From Salininema proteolyticum (GTDB lineage: Bacteria; Actinomycetota; Actinomycetes; Mycobacteriales; Micromonosporaceae): a DNA stretch of 64,000 nucleotides. The stretch spans positions 4,526,001-4,590,000 of the forward strand of contig NZ_JBHUNX010000001.1 of the NCBI RefSeq assembly GCF_042685645.1, in the 5' to 3' direction. Every line of letters starts with the position of its first letter. The stretch's first letter is position 1. Shown piece after piece: positions 25,525 through 35,999 of this stretch. Position numbers and translations under genes: made by a program. The notes beneath the pieces are model-generated. The model saw nothing but the letters and a program-made list of their open reading frames with translations. It had not been told where the DNA came from and did not search any database.

Positions 25525-26024
25525 GCCCCGCATCCTTCCATGCGCGCCCGGGTCACTCTTCCGGAGGTGGTGCTCGAAGGTCCAGGTCACAGGGGGATAT
25601 GTGCTGCCGCAGGAGAAAAGGGGCGCTGTGACGGTTCTCCCGCGCGGCTCCGCCTCCCGCCGCGACCGTGACCAACAGTGTTATTCATTCGTTATCCGAA
25701 GTGACGACGGGTGCCCGCTCGGGCCCGTCCGACCGCCCGGCCGGGCGGCGGAGGGGGAGCGGCCGCACCGTTTCCGCCCGGGGCCGAGCGCCCGGGGCGG
25801 ACGGCGTCCACGCGCGGCCGTTGAGGATCGCGCACAGTGGAACTTGGTAAACGGGGAAGGGCAGCGATGAAGGTTGGTCGGTTTCTTTGTCCACAGTCAG
25901 CAGATCCATCGCGCCCGAGGGGCGCACGGCGGTTCCCGAGGAGCCGCCCGTCGAAGGCGATACCAGGGAGCTCGCCGCGACGATTCCTCTGAAGCCGCCG
26001 GCCCAGCTAGGAGGCGATAAGAAC
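25525..26024. other. 500-bp interval without a recognised gene
   Basis: Between the divergent CopC-like gene and the small Cys protein. It holds GC-rich inverted repeats around 25770-25802 (cgcccgggg-type arms) and weak promoter-like AT patches (ttattcattcgttatcc near 25680). Short open frames here have no domain or ribosome-site support. Confidence 0.4.
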
Positions 26025-26402
26025 GTGGCTCGACACGACGGAGAGCAGCGGCGCACGGAGGTGCGCCTCGACCGATGGCAGAGCGGCCGGCAGAGCCGTA
26101 GGAAGGCGGGCACCCGGGTGGGTTTCGCGACGGAGCAGCGCACGGAACAGCGGCGGACACGGAGGAAGCGGACGGAGAGCCTCTACTCGGTGGAGCAGCC
26201 GCCTCCCCTGGAGGCCCCGCGGGGCGTGGAGGAGTGGGTCGGCTGGGAGCTGGCCGCCAAGCTCTGGAGGGAGCACGTTCCGGAGCAGCTGCTGGGCGTG
26301 GACTGCGCGACGTGCGGGTCCGAGTGGCCTTGCGACGCTTGGGAGCTGGCCAATGGAATCCTGAACGACTGCCACCGCGCGGCGCAGGTCGCGGGGGAGT
26401 AA
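26025..26402 (+). CDS. Small protein with C-terminal Cys motif
   Basis: A 125-residue protein. The first half is very basic (Arg/Gln/Glu) and the second half folds around WVGWELAAKLWREHVPEQLL and a C-x2-C-x5-C motif (CATCGSEWPCDAWELANGIL), which resembles small actinobacterial proteins of unknown role with a W-P-C-x3-W signature. GTG 26025 is preferred because AGGAGG stands nine bases upstream; a longer in-frame start (25887) lacks one. Metal binding by the three Cys is possible but unproven. Confidence 0.6.
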   Translation: MARHDGEQRRTEVRLDRWQSGRQSRRKAGTRVGFATEQRTEQRRTRRKRTESLYSVEQPPPLEAPRGVEEWVGWELAAKLWREHVPEQLLGVDCATCGSEWPCDAWELANGILNDCHRAAQVAGE

Positions 26403-26500
26403 GGCCGAAGCGGCTGACGCCGCCGGCCCCCGCCGGTATTCTCCGCACCGGGGACGGCCCGGCGGCAGGGGCGTGCCGACCCTGCCGAAGCACCCCGGTA

Positions 26501-26525
26501 AAGTTGAGTGGAGTCCGCTCAACTT
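26501..26525. promoter_or_regulatory. Upstream HAIR-like HspR site
   Basis: AAGTTGAG-N9-CTCAACTT is a perfect inverted repeat. Read in HAIR register it is gTTGAGT-N7-gCTCAAc, close to the HspR consensus CTTGAGT-N7-ACTCAAG. It lies about 60 bp upstream of the second HAIR box. Confidence 0.65.
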
Positions 26526-26555
26526 TGTCTGGTTACTCACAATGCCCCGAAAATC

Positions 26556-26603
26556 TTGACGCCGCCACCGCCGGCGAGCAATATTGAGTCTAGCGGACTC
26601 AAG
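26556..26603 (+). promoter_or_regulatory. dnaK promoter with HAIR box
   Basis: TTGACG (26556-26561) and AATATT (26580-26585), 18 bp apart, form a likely sigma-70-type promoter. The HAIR box TTGAGT-N7-ACTCAAG (26584-26603) overlaps the -10 and start region, where HspR with DnaK as co-repressor would block transcription. About 190 bases of leader follow before dnaK. Confidence 0.85.
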
Positions 26604-26794
26604 TTTTGAGATTATGACTGAGGGACGGCCCCGCGTGGGACCGGGAGCTCAGGGGGCCGCAAGGCGCTCGGGCGAGCCCGGACGGCACGCCCCGTCCCGC
26701 GATGAAGCAAGAGCAAATAAAAGGCATGGAGCCGCCGCCGGACGCGAGAGAGGTCCGGCGGCGGACTGGCAGAAAAGCAGTCAGGAGAACGAAT

Positions 26795-28638
<1,844 letters not shown>

Positions 28639-28639
<1 letters not shown>

Positions 28640-29358
28640 TGAGCGACGAGAACAAGGGCGAAGAGCCTCGCGAAGAGGCGGCCGCCGGAGAGCCCGACAA
28701 CGGCTCCGAGGAGGCCGCCCCGGAGGGGGCCGAGAACGCCGAGACCGACCGGGGCTCCTCCGCGGAGGGCGATGACGCGCCCGAAGAGGGCGAGGCCCTG
28801 ACCGTGGACGACATCCTGGCCGCCGCCGAAGAGGACGGAGCCGCGATGGAGGAGTCCTTCAAGGTCCTGGAGAAGAGCCTGTCCGAGCGCACCGCCGACC
28901 TGCAGCGCGTGACGGCCGAGTACCAGAACTACCGCAAGCGCGTCGAGCGGGACAAGTCCCGCGCCGCCGAGCTCGCGGTGGGCAACCTGGTCTCCGCGCT
29001 GCTGCCGGTGCTTGACGACCTCGACAGGGCGCGCGAGCACGGCGACCTCACCGGCCCGTTCGCCGCGGTCGCCGACAGCCTCGCCTCCGCCCTGGAGAAG
29101 CAGGGCCTGGAGGCGTTCGGGGAGAAGGGCGACTCCTTCGACCCGGCGATCCACGAGGCGGTCGCGCACCTGCAGGACCCGAGCGTGGACGGCCCCACGT
29201 GCATCGACGTGATGCGCCGCGGCTACCGCATCGGGGAGCGCCTGGTGCGGCCCGCCATGGTGGCCGTCGCCGACGCCCCCGAGGAAGCCGGCTCCGAGGA
29301 CGGGCCCGCGGAGCCGAAGGGCTCCGAGGGCGGGGATGACCCGAAGAACGAGGAGTAG
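28639..29358 (+). CDS. grpE: GrpE nucleotide-exchange factor
   Basis: A 239-residue protein that releases ADP from DnaK. The disordered acidic N-terminus (about 70 residues) is followed by the long helix (LQRVTAEYQNYRKRVERDK) and the beta domain with DSFDPAIHEAVAHLQDPSVDG, the family signature. The GTG start at 28639 overlaps the dnaK stop. A long acidic Gly/Glu tail after residue 215 is common in actinobacterial GrpE. Confidence 0.98.
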
Positions 29359-29369
29359 GAGGGGGACCG

Positions 29370-30488
29370 ATGGCATCGCAGGACTGGCTTGACAAGGACT
29401 TCTACGCCGAGCTCGGCGTGCCTTCGGACGCCTCCAAGAAGGACATCGACAAGGCCTACCGCAAACTGGTGCGCCAGTACCACCCGGACAACAACAGCGA
29501 ACCGGGCGCGGAGGACAGGTTCAAGGCGGTGTCCGAGGCCTACTCGGTCCTCCACGACGACGCGAAGCGCGCCGAGTACGACGAGGTCCAGCTGATGAAG
29601 TCGGGCCGCGGAGGCTTCGGCGGATTCGGCGGCGGAGGGGTCAACATGGAGGACCTCTTCCGCCAGGGTTCGTCGTCCGGCGACTTCGGCGACATCTTCG
29701 GGAACCTCTTCGGAGGCTCCCGGCGTCGCAGCCGCGGCCCGAGACCGGGCAACGACCTGCGCACGCACATGACCGTCGACTTCGCCGACGCCGTCCAGGG
29801 GACCACCCACGACCTGCGCATGCGGGCCCCGGGGACGTGCGAGACCTGCCACGGGTCGGGCGCGGCGCCGGGCACCAGCCCGCAGACGTGCCCCCGCTGT
29901 TCGGGCGCGGGCATGGTCACGGTCAACCAGGGCGGCTTCTCGTTCCAGCAGACGTGCCCCGACTGCGAAGGGTCGGGGTCGATCGTCCCGACGCCGTGCT
30001 CGGAGTGCGGCGGTTCCGGGGCGGTCACCAAGGACCGCACCATCACCGTCCGCATCCCGGCGGGCATCCGCGACGGCCAGACCATCCGGCTGGCCGGGCG
30101 CGGCGCCCCCGGCGAGCGGGGCGGGCCGTCCGGCGACCTCATGGTCGACGTGCACGTCCGCAACCACCCGCTGTTCGGGCGGGACGGGAACAACCTGACC
30201 CTCCGCCTGCCGGTCGCCTACACGGAGGCCGCACTGGGCGCGAAGGTGTCGGTGCCGACGCTGGAGGACTCGGTGACCATGAGGGTCCCGGCCGGAACGC
30301 CGTCCGGACGCGTCCTGCGCGTCAAGGGGCGCGGCGTCCCCGGCAAGGGAGACCTGCTGGTGACCGTCGACGTCCAGGTGCCGCAGGACTTGAGCCGCGA
30401 GGCCAAGGAAGCGCTGGAGAAGTACGCGGCCGTCGAGCCGCCGGCCGACCGGCGCGACCTGACCGAGTTCACCGGCAAGAATCCGTAG
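29370..30488 (+). CDS. dnaJ: Co-chaperone DnaJ (Hsp40)
   Basis: A 372-residue type I DnaJ. The J domain has the HPD motif (QYHPDNNS, about residue 35) that stimulates DnaK ATPase. A Gly/Phe region follows (GGFGGFGGGGVNM), then four CxxCxGxG zinc repeats (CETCHGSG, CPRCSGAG, CPDCEGSG, CSECGGSG) and the two beta C-terminal domains. The ribosome site GGAGGGGG precedes ATG 29370. It sits 11 bases after grpE in the HspR-controlled operon. Confidence 0.98.
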   Translation: MASQDWLDKDFYAELGVPSDASKKDIDKAYRKLVRQYHPDNNSEPGAEDRFKAVSEAYSVLHDDAKRAEYDEVQLMKSGRGGFGGFGGGGVNMEDLFRQGSSSGDFGDIFGNLFGGSRRRSRGPRPGNDLRTHMTVDFADAVQGTTHDLRMRAPGTCETCHGSGAAPGTSPQTCPRCSGAGMVTVNQGGFSFQQTCPDCEGSGSIVPTPCSECGGSGAVTKDRTITVRIPAGIRDGQTIRLAGRGAPGERGGPSGDLMVDVHVRNHPLFGRDGNNLTLRLPVAYTEAALGAKVSVPTLEDSVTMRVPAGTPSGRVLRVKGRGVPGKGDLLVTVDVQVPQDLSREAKEALEKYAAVEPPADRRDLTEFTGKNP

Positions 30489-30491
30489 ACG

Positions 30492-30527
30492 CCGGCGCCG
30501 CCGCCCGGGAATGGGCGGCGGCGCCGG
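30492..30527. terminator. 15-bp hairpin between dnaJ and hspR
   Basis: The arms ccggcgccgccgccc and gggcggcggcgccgg (30492-30506, 30513-30527) pair perfectly. Without a T run it is more likely an attenuator or mRNA-processing structure that lowers hspR expression relative to the chaperones than a full terminator. Confidence 0.55.
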
Positions 30528-30565
30528 GGTGTCTTGGAAAGGGACACCGAACGGGAGGAGAGACC

Positions 30566-31024
30566 GTGGCAGCCACCCCGAGACGCAAGAGCAGGACCGT
30601 CATCGAAGTGACGGTCTCCGAGGGCGACGCCGACTACGAGGCGAAGATCCTCACCATCTCCGTCGCCGCCGAGATGGCCGGCATGCACCCGCAGACGCTG
30701 CGCCAGTACGACCGCATCGGGCTGGTCGAGCCGGGCCGGACGCCCGGCGGCGGGCGCCGCTACTCGGCCCGCGACGTCAGCGACCTGCGCGAGGTGCAGC
30801 GCCTCAGCCAGGACGAGGGCATCAACCTCGCCGGCATCAAGCGCATCATCGACCTGCAGCGGGAAGCCGACCAGGCCAGGGCCAAGGCCGCCGCGCTCGC
30901 CGAGGAGGTCGCCCGGATGCGCGCCGAGATGACGGAGCTGCACGCCGTCGCCGAGGCCTTCACCAAACAGGTCGCCGTGCGCCAGAGCGGCGAGATCGCC
31001 GTCTGGCGGCCCCGCCGCCGCTGA
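30566..31024 (+). CDS. hspR: HspR heat-shock repressor (MerR family)
   Basis: A 152-residue MerR-type repressor of the dnaK operon. The HTH and wing run through SVAAEMAGMHPQTLRQYDRIGLVEPGRTPGGGRRYS (quoted in part as MAGMHPQTLRQYDRIGL and RTPGGGRRYSARDV), followed by INLAGIKRIIDL and a coiled-coil dimer helix. The N-terminal extension (TPRRKSRTVIEVTVSEGD) is unusual and might bind DNA or DnaK. GTG 30566 has GGGAGGAG upstream. It should bind the HAIR boxes upstream of dnaK with DnaK as co-repressor. Confidence 0.96.
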   Translation: MAATPRRKSRTVIEVTVSEGDADYEAKILTISVAAEMAGMHPQTLRQYDRIGLVEPGRTPGGGRRYSARDVSDLREVQRLSQDEGINLAGIKRIIDLQREADQARAKAAALAEEVARMRAEMTELHAVAEAFTKQVAVRQSGEIAVWRPRRR

Positions 31025-31158
31025 TCCGGGGCGGCCGCGAGCCCTATGAGCTTGCGCACCGGCCGTGCGGGGGCGCCGAGAAGCGGATGGCGCCCCGGGA
31101 TCCGGCGGCCTTACAATGTCTCCATGGACGATAGTCATAGTCTCAAGGCCAGGTCATA

Positions 31159-32502
31159 GTGCTCATAGCCATTGGTCTGGCCATCATTCTCGCCGTAACG
31201 GCCGCCACGGGATTCTTCGTGGCCCTCGAATTCGCCTACACCGCCGTGGACCGCTCCAGGATCCAGGACATCATGGCCAACGACCCGGACCGCGCGCCCC
31301 AGGCGCGCCGGGCCCTGGCCATCGTCCGACGGCTCTCCTTCGCCCTCTCCGGGGCCCAGCTGGGAATCACCGTCACGGCCCTCTTCGTCGGCTTCTTCGC
31401 CGAACCCTACCTGGGAAAGGGACTCGCCGCCCTCTTCGGAACCGCGGGAGTCCCCGCGGGCGTCTCGATCACCATCGGCGCCGTCCTGTCCTTCCTCGTC
31501 GCCAACGTCATCCAGATGGTGCTCGGCGAGCTGGGTCCCAAGAACCTCGCCATCGCCCGCACCGAGGCGCTGGCCCTCTGGCTCTCCCGGCCGACCCAGA
31601 TATACCTCGCCGTCTTCGGGCCGCTCATCACCTTCTTCGACGCGGCCTCCACGAAGCTCCTGAGGCTCATCGGCATCCACGCCGTCGAGGAGCTGGAGCA
31701 CGCGGCCACGGCCGAGGACCTCCACCACATCATCGACCAGTCCCGCGACGAGGGCACCCTCGACGCCGGACTGTCCGAGCTGCTCGACCGCGGGCTCGAC
31801 TTCAGCGAGATCACCGCCGAGCAGGCCTCCACCCCGCGCGTGGACGTGCACACCCTCCCGACCGACGCCACCGTCGCCGACGCCGTCGACGCCCTCCACA
31901 CCGGGCACTCGCGCTTCCCGATCCTGGGCAGCGACGTCGACGACATCCGCGGCGTCATCGGGCTGTCCAACATCATCAAGGTCCCCCGCGAGGACCGCGC
32001 CGAAACCCCGGCGGTGGCCGCTGCCGACCCGGCCCTCCTGGTCCCCGGGTCGCTCCCGCTGCCGCAGCTGCTGGAGAACATGCGCTCCCAGCACCGCCAG
32101 ATGGCCTGCGTCGTCGACGAGTACGGCGGCTTCGACGGGATCGTGACCCTCGAGGACCTCGCCGAGGAACTCGTCGGGGACATCCGCGACGAACAGGACC
32201 GCTACGAGGCCGGCCCGGTCGCCCTCTCCGGCGGCGCGTGGATCGTGCCCGGCCGCTGGCGCATCGACGAGATAGCCGACGCCACCGGCATCGGCCTGCC
32301 CGAGTCCGAGCACTACGAGACCATCGGCGGGCTCGTCATGTCCGAGCTGGGGCGCCTGCCCCGCAAGGACGACGAGGTGACCCTCCCGGTCGCCACCTCC
32401 GACCCGCAGGTCGACAGGGTCGAACTCCTGGTCGTCTCCATCGCTCGGCACGTGCCGCAAGCGGTCGAGATGCGGCCCCTGCGAGAGGGGGAGGCCGTAT
32501 GA
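31159..32502 (+). CDS. CNNM/CorC-family transporter-like protein (first of pair)
   Basis: A 447-residue membrane protein of the CNNM/CorB (HlyC/CorC) family, linked to magnesium or divalent cation efflux. An N-terminal four-helix CNNM domain (LIAIGLAIILAVTAATGFFV, then LGITVTALFVGFFAEPYLG and the VLGELGPKNLAI motif) is followed by two CBS domains (about residues 205-335) and a C-terminal CorC_HlyC domain with DEYGGFDGIVTLEDLAEELVG. GTG 31159 has AGG upstream. Its stop overlaps the next gene by four bases. Confidence 0.92.
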   Translation: MLIAIGLAIILAVTAATGFFVALEFAYTAVDRSRIQDIMANDPDRAPQARRALAIVRRLSFALSGAQLGITVTALFVGFFAEPYLGKGLAALFGTAGVPAGVSITIGAVLSFLVANVIQMVLGELGPKNLAIARTEALALWLSRPTQIYLAVFGPLITFFDAASTKLLRLIGIHAVEELEHAATAEDLHHIIDQSRDEGTLDAGLSELLDRGLDFSEITAEQASTPRVDVHTLPTDATVADAVDALHTGHSRFPILGSDVDDIRGVIGLSNIIKVPREDRAETPAVAAADPALLVPGSLPLPQLLENMRSQHRQMACVVDEYGGFDGIVTLEDLAEELVGDIRDEQDRYEAGPVALSGGAWIVPGRWRIDEIADATGIGLPESEHYETIGGLVMSELGRLPRKDDEVTLPVATSDPQVDRVELLVVSIARHVPQAVEMRPLREGEAV

Positions 32503-33518
32503 GCCCCGGACCCGCACTCGCCGTCTCCGTACTCCTGCTCGTGCTCAACGCGTTCTTCGTGGCCGCCGAGTTCGCCCTCGTCGCCTCCCGCGCCCACCGG
32601 CTCGAGCAGATCAATACCCGCGCCTCGCGCTCGGCCCTCGACGGGACCAGGCACCTGTCGATCATGCTCGCGGGAGCGCAGCTGGGCATCACCGTCTGCA
32701 CCGTCGGGCTCGGCGCGCTCGCCGAGCCGGCCGTCGCGACCCTGTTCGAGGGCCCGCTGCACGCCCTCGGCCTGCCCTCGGGCGCCTCGCACGCCATCGC
32801 GTTCACCATCGCTCTGCTCATCGTCGTCTTCCTGCACATGGTCGTCGGCGAGATGATGCCCAAGTCCTGGGCCATCAGCCACCCGGAGCGCTCGGCGTCG
32901 ATCCTCATCTGGCCCTTCCGGGCCTTCGTGTGGATCGCCCGTCCGCTCATCGCGTTCCTCAACGTCTCGGCCAACGGGCTGCTGCGCCTGTTCGGGGTGG
33001 AGCCCGCCGACGAGAAGGCCCAGGCGCACTCGCCGCAGGAGCTGCGCTACCTGCTGCGCTCCAGCGCCGAGGCCGGGCTGCTCGACCAGCCCGAGCGCGA
33101 CATCCTCACCCACGCCATCCAGGTGCAGGAGACGACGGTCGGGGAGGTGGCCGTTCCCTGGGACACGGTCGTCACCGTCCCCGCCTCGGCCCGCTGCCGG
33201 GAGATCGAGGCCGTCTGCCGGGACACGGGGCGCTCGCGCCTGGTCGTGGTCGGCCCGGACGACCAGCCCGTGGGCCTGGTGCACGTGCGCCAGGCGGTGA
33301 CGGCCAAGGAGGACCCGAGCGCCGGCCGCCTGGCGTTCGCGCCGCTCCTGGCTCCGGCGAACACGACCGTCTCCGACGCGGTGGCGCTGCTGAAGCGACA
33401 GCACTCGCAGCTGGCCCTCGTGACCGACGAGAGCTACGCCGTTGTCGGTCTCGTCGCCATGGAGGACCTCCTCGAGGAGATCATGGGCGACTTCTACGAC
33501 GAGTCGGACCGCCGTTAG
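32499..33518 (+). CDS. CNNM/CorC-family transporter-like protein (second of pair)
   Basis: A 339-residue paralogue of the preceding gene, joined to it by an ATGA overlap. It has the CNNM membrane domain (NAFFVAAEFALVASRAHRLE, then LGITVCTVGLGALAEP and VVGEMMPKSWAI) and CBS domains ending in VVGLVAMEDLLEEIMGD, but it is shorter and lacks the C-terminal CorC_HlyC domain present in its neighbour. Such tandem CNNM pairs probably work as heterodimers. Confidence 0.92.
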   Translation: MSPGPALAVSVLLLVLNAFFVAAEFALVASRAHRLEQINTRASRSALDGTRHLSIMLAGAQLGITVCTVGLGALAEPAVATLFEGPLHALGLPSGASHAIAFTIALLIVVFLHMVVGEMMPKSWAISHPERSASILIWPFRAFVWIARPLIAFLNVSANGLLRLFGVEPADEKAQAHSPQELRYLLRSSAEAGLLDQPERDILTHAIQVQETTVGEVAVPWDTVVTVPASARCREIEAVCRDTGRSRLVVVGPDDQPVGLVHVRQAVTAKEDPSAGRLAFAPLLAPANTTVSDAVALLKRQHSQLALVTDESYAVVGLVAMEDLLEEIMGDFYDESDRR

Positions 33519-33531
33519 ACCGATACCCGAC

Positions 33532-33580
33532 CGGCCGGGCCGCGAGCATTCCGCCACCGTGCGGGCTCGCGGCCCGGCCG
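33532..33580 (+). terminator. 16-bp hairpin terminator after the CNNM operon
   Basis: The arms cggccgggccgcgagc (33532-33547) and gctcgcggcccggccg (33565-33580) pair perfectly around a 17-base loop and are followed by a short T-rich run (TTTCT). It starts 14 bases after the CNNM stop. Confidence 0.75.
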
Positions 33581-33852
33581 TTTCTCCGCGCTGGGCGGAA
33601 AACGCCGTCCGGTGCGCTCCCACAGCGTGCGTGCGCACTCGCGGCCCGGCCGGTTCCGTGGGTGCGCTCCCACGGCGTGCGCGCGCGGTCGCTTCCGTGT
33701 GCTGGGGATCTTCCCGGTCCATGGGATCGGGCATTCGAATTTTGCGTCCGTTTTCGAATAAGAGGCCGCCCGGGCTGGAGAAAGGCGGGAAGACGGGGTT
33801 ATGCTAAAGAAAGTACACTAAATAAATTTTGTCTATCCTCTAGGAGCCCCGG
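33581..33852. other. Gene-free interval with tandem repeats and hexosaminidase promoter region
   Basis: A ctcgcggcccggccg element recurs at 33566 and about 33638, and a ggtgcgctcccac(a/g)gcgtgcg unit recurs at 33611 and 33661. The last 60 bases (33794-33852) are AT-rich (ttatgctaaag, cactaaataaatttt) and probably hold the hexosaminidase promoter. No gene is seen. Confidence 0.55.
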
Positions 33853-35511
33853 ATGCAGCGGCGAATCAATGTCATCCCACAGCCCAAGGAGATCCGAGAG
33901 TCCGCGGGCGACCTTCCCGTCGGGTCACTCACCGAGATCGTGGCCGCCCCTCGCGACCGCGAGACCGGCGTCCTCCTGTCGCACCTGATCCACGCCGGCA
34001 CCGGCCACTACCTGCCCGTCGTCGAGACCGCCCCGGCCGGGTCCACCCCCCTCGCCCTCAGCTCCGAGCGCGGCCTCGACCCCGACCGCCTCACCGAGAC
34101 CGCCGACGAGCGTTACGACCTCACCGTCGACGCCTCGGGCGTGACGATCTCCGGCGCCACGCCCGCCGGCGTCTCGCGCGGCGCGGCCACCCTCCGCCAG
34201 CTCCTCCCCGCCGAGGCCTACCGCAAGGCCGGCGCGGCGGACGCCTCGCTGCCGTACGTCGCGATCCGCGACGAGCCCCGGCTGCGCTGGCGCGGAGTCA
34301 TGGTCGACGCCGTCCGCCACTTCCGTCCCAAGAGCTTCCTCTTGGACGCCATCGACCACGCGTGGGAGCACAAGCTGAACATCGTCCAGCTGCACCTCAC
34401 CGACGACCAAGGCTGGCGCCTCGAAGTGCCGTCGCGCCCGCGCCTGACCGAGGTGGCGGCCTGGAGGACCGAGACGGTCACCGGGCACGCCCTCTTGGAA
34501 GGGCCGGGCGACGGCACGCCCCACGGCGGGTACTACACCCTCGACGACATGCGCGAGGTCGTCGCCTACGGGCGCGCCCGCCATGTGACCGTGGTGCCGG
34601 AGATCAACCTGCCCGGGCACACGCGCGCCGTCCTCGCCGCCTACCCCGAGCTCGGCACCGGCGAGACCCTTCCCGTCGCCACGAGCTTCGGCGTCTTCTT
34701 CGACGTCCTGGAGCCCACCGCCGAGACCCTCAAGTTCACCGAGGACGTCTTCGCCGTGGTGGCCGACGTCTTCGACTCGCCGGTCATCCACATCGGCGGC
34801 GACGAGGTGCCGCTCGACCAGTGGGCGGCCTCGCCCACGGCCGCCTCCCTCATGGCGGAGCAGGGCTTCGACAACCCGCGCCAGATCCAGGGCTGGTTCG
34901 CCAACGCCTTCGCCGAGCAGCTCTCCCAGTACGGGCGCCGCATCGCCGGCTGGGACGAGGTGCTCGGAGCGGGGGCGCCGTCCGACACGATCGTCACCGT
35001 GTGGCGCAACGAGGGCTATGCCGTCCGCGCCGTCGGCCAGGGGCACGACGCCATCGTCGCGCCGGAGCCCTACACCTACCTCGACCACTACGAGTCCGAG
35101 GACCCGCGCGAGCCCCTGCGTATCCACGGGCAGACGAGCGTGGACAAGATCGCCGGGTGGGACCCCGTCCCCGACGGGCTGGAAGACGGCCAGATCCTCG
35201 GCGCCCAGTGCCAGCTGTGGGCCGAGTACCTGCCGACCGGGCGCGACGCCGAGTACGCGATGTTCCCGCGCCTGGCGGCCTTCGCCGACGCCTCCTGGAG
35301 CACCATGGACGCTCGTGCGGAGCGTCCGGTCGGGGAGCGCATCGCCGGGGAGCACGTCGACCGGCTCGAGGCCCAGGGCGTGAACTACCGTCCGCTGGAG
35401 GGGCCCAAGGCGTGGCAGCAGGGCGGCAGCGGCGTGCGCAAGCGCTGGGACCGCACCTATAAGGAGATGGAACTGGACGAGGAGAAGTTCGTCTACACCG
35501 CCGACGAGTAG
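33853..35511 (+). CDS. Beta-N-acetylhexosaminidase (GH20)
   Basis: A 552-residue glycoside hydrolase family 20 enzyme, without a signal peptide, so it is probably cytoplasmic and trims imported chito-oligosaccharides or muropeptides. The GH20b N-terminal domain is followed by the catalytic barrel: LHLTDDQGWRLEVPSRP, VVPEINLPGHTRA and the catalytic Asp-Glu pair in IHIGGDEVPL (about residues 316-317). QLWAEYLPTGRDAEYAMFPR (short form LWAEYLPTGRDAEYAMFP) is the expected late substrate-binding motif. The ribosome site TAGGAG precedes ATG 33853. It is followed by a clean terminator. Confidence 0.95.
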   Translation: MQRRINVIPQPKEIRESAGDLPVGSLTEIVAAPRDRETGVLLSHLIHAGTGHYLPVVETAPAGSTPLALSSERGLDPDRLTETADERYDLTVDASGVTISGATPAGVSRGAATLRQLLPAEAYRKAGAADASLPYVAIRDEPRLRWRGVMVDAVRHFRPKSFLLDAIDHAWEHKLNIVQLHLTDDQGWRLEVPSRPRLTEVAAWRTETVTGHALLEGPGDGTPHGGYYTLDDMREVVAYGRARHVTVVPEINLPGHTRAVLAAYPELGTGETLPVATSFGVFFDVLEPTAETLKFTEDVFAVVADVFDSPVIHIGGDEVPLDQWAASPTAASLMAEQGFDNPRQIQGWFANAFAEQLSQYGRRIAGWDEVLGAGAPSDTIVTVWRNEGYAVRAVGQGHDAIVAPEPYTYLDHYESEDPREPLRIHGQTSVDKIAGWDPVPDGLEDGQILGAQCQLWAEYLPTGRDAEYAMFPRLAAFADASWSTMDARAERPVGERIAGEHVDRLEAQGVNYRPLEGPKAWQQGGSGVRKRWDRTYKEMELDEEKFVYTADE

Positions 35512-35540
35512 AGCGTCGGGCACAGGCCGTCCTACCGGTA

Positions 35541-35574
35541 GGCCGCGCGGGAGCTGCGACCCGCGCGGCCTTTT
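35541..35574 (+). terminator. Rho-independent terminator after the hexosaminidase gene
   Basis: The arms ggccgcgcggg and cccgcgcggcc (35541-35551, 35560-35570) form an 11-bp perfect stem with an eight-base loop, followed by TTTT (35571-35574). It is a textbook intrinsic terminator 29 bases after the stop codon. Confidence 0.93.
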
Positions 35575-35667
35575 CATGCCTTATCCCTGATGAGCAGGGG
35601 TATCGATGGCCGCCGCGCCGCCGGAATCCTTGACGGACCCCGACGGCGAGGCTAGTATGACTAGCGG

Positions 35668-35865
35668 TTATTTGAATTGGGCCCGAAGGCCCTCGGCGAG
35701 TTCCTCGAACCGTCGGGAGTCGTCGGGCTTTACTCCTGCCCATCCGATGTCGAGCTTCTCGTCCCCTCCGACGACTATCATCAAGCCGTACCAGATGTAG
35801 ACGAGGTAACCCCTCTCGGACAACTCAGCGATCAGTTTGATCTCGTCGTTCTTCCCACTATTCAT
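35668..35865 (-). CDS. Small hypothetical protein behind a masked ribosome site
   Basis: A 65-residue protein (MNSGKNDEIKLIAELSERGY, then WYGLMIVVGGDEKLDIGW and a C-terminal helix EELAEGLRAQFK). No family recognised. Its ribosome site (AGGGAGGAGGT, four bases plus T before ATG) is exceptionally strong, yet it is perfectly complementary to a sequence 48 bases upstream in the same transcript, so translation should be off unless the pairing is opened. Composition is less GC-rich than its neighbours. The small gene at 36000-36227 lies upstream on the same strand and may be co-transcribed. Confidence 0.7.
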   Translation of the reverse strand: MNSGKNDEIKLIAELSERGYLVYIWYGLMIVVGGDEKLDIGWAGVKPDDSRRFEELAEGLRAQFK

Positions 35866-35870
35866 ATTTC

Positions 35871-35939
35871 ACCTCCTCCCTCTCGCGAGAAGGTGACCAC
35901 CTCACAGCGGCGGCCGATTCTCACTGTAAGGGAGGAGGT
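35871..35939 (-). promoter_or_regulatory. SD/anti-SD inverted repeat (candidate translational switch)
   Basis: Read on the minus strand, ACCTCCTCCCT (35939-35929) pairs over 11 perfect bases with the ribosome site AGGGAGGAGGT (35881-35871) of the gene at 35668-35865, across a 47-base loop that itself can fold (CTCGCGAG and GGTG-GT-CACC palindromes). Such an arrangement fits a riboswitch, RNA thermometer or leader opened by a small RNA or protein. Confidence 0.6.
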
Positions 35940-35999
35940 TTCCGCGAACCGGTTGCGACACGCCCGCGATTGTGCTTGCCGCGCCGTCTCTGTCGAGGA

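Noticed and set aside
24027..25671. Long plus-strand frames opposite the membrane and CopC-like genes
   Set aside because: Low-complexity products, no ribosome sites, and intact membrane and copper-binding genes on the other strand.
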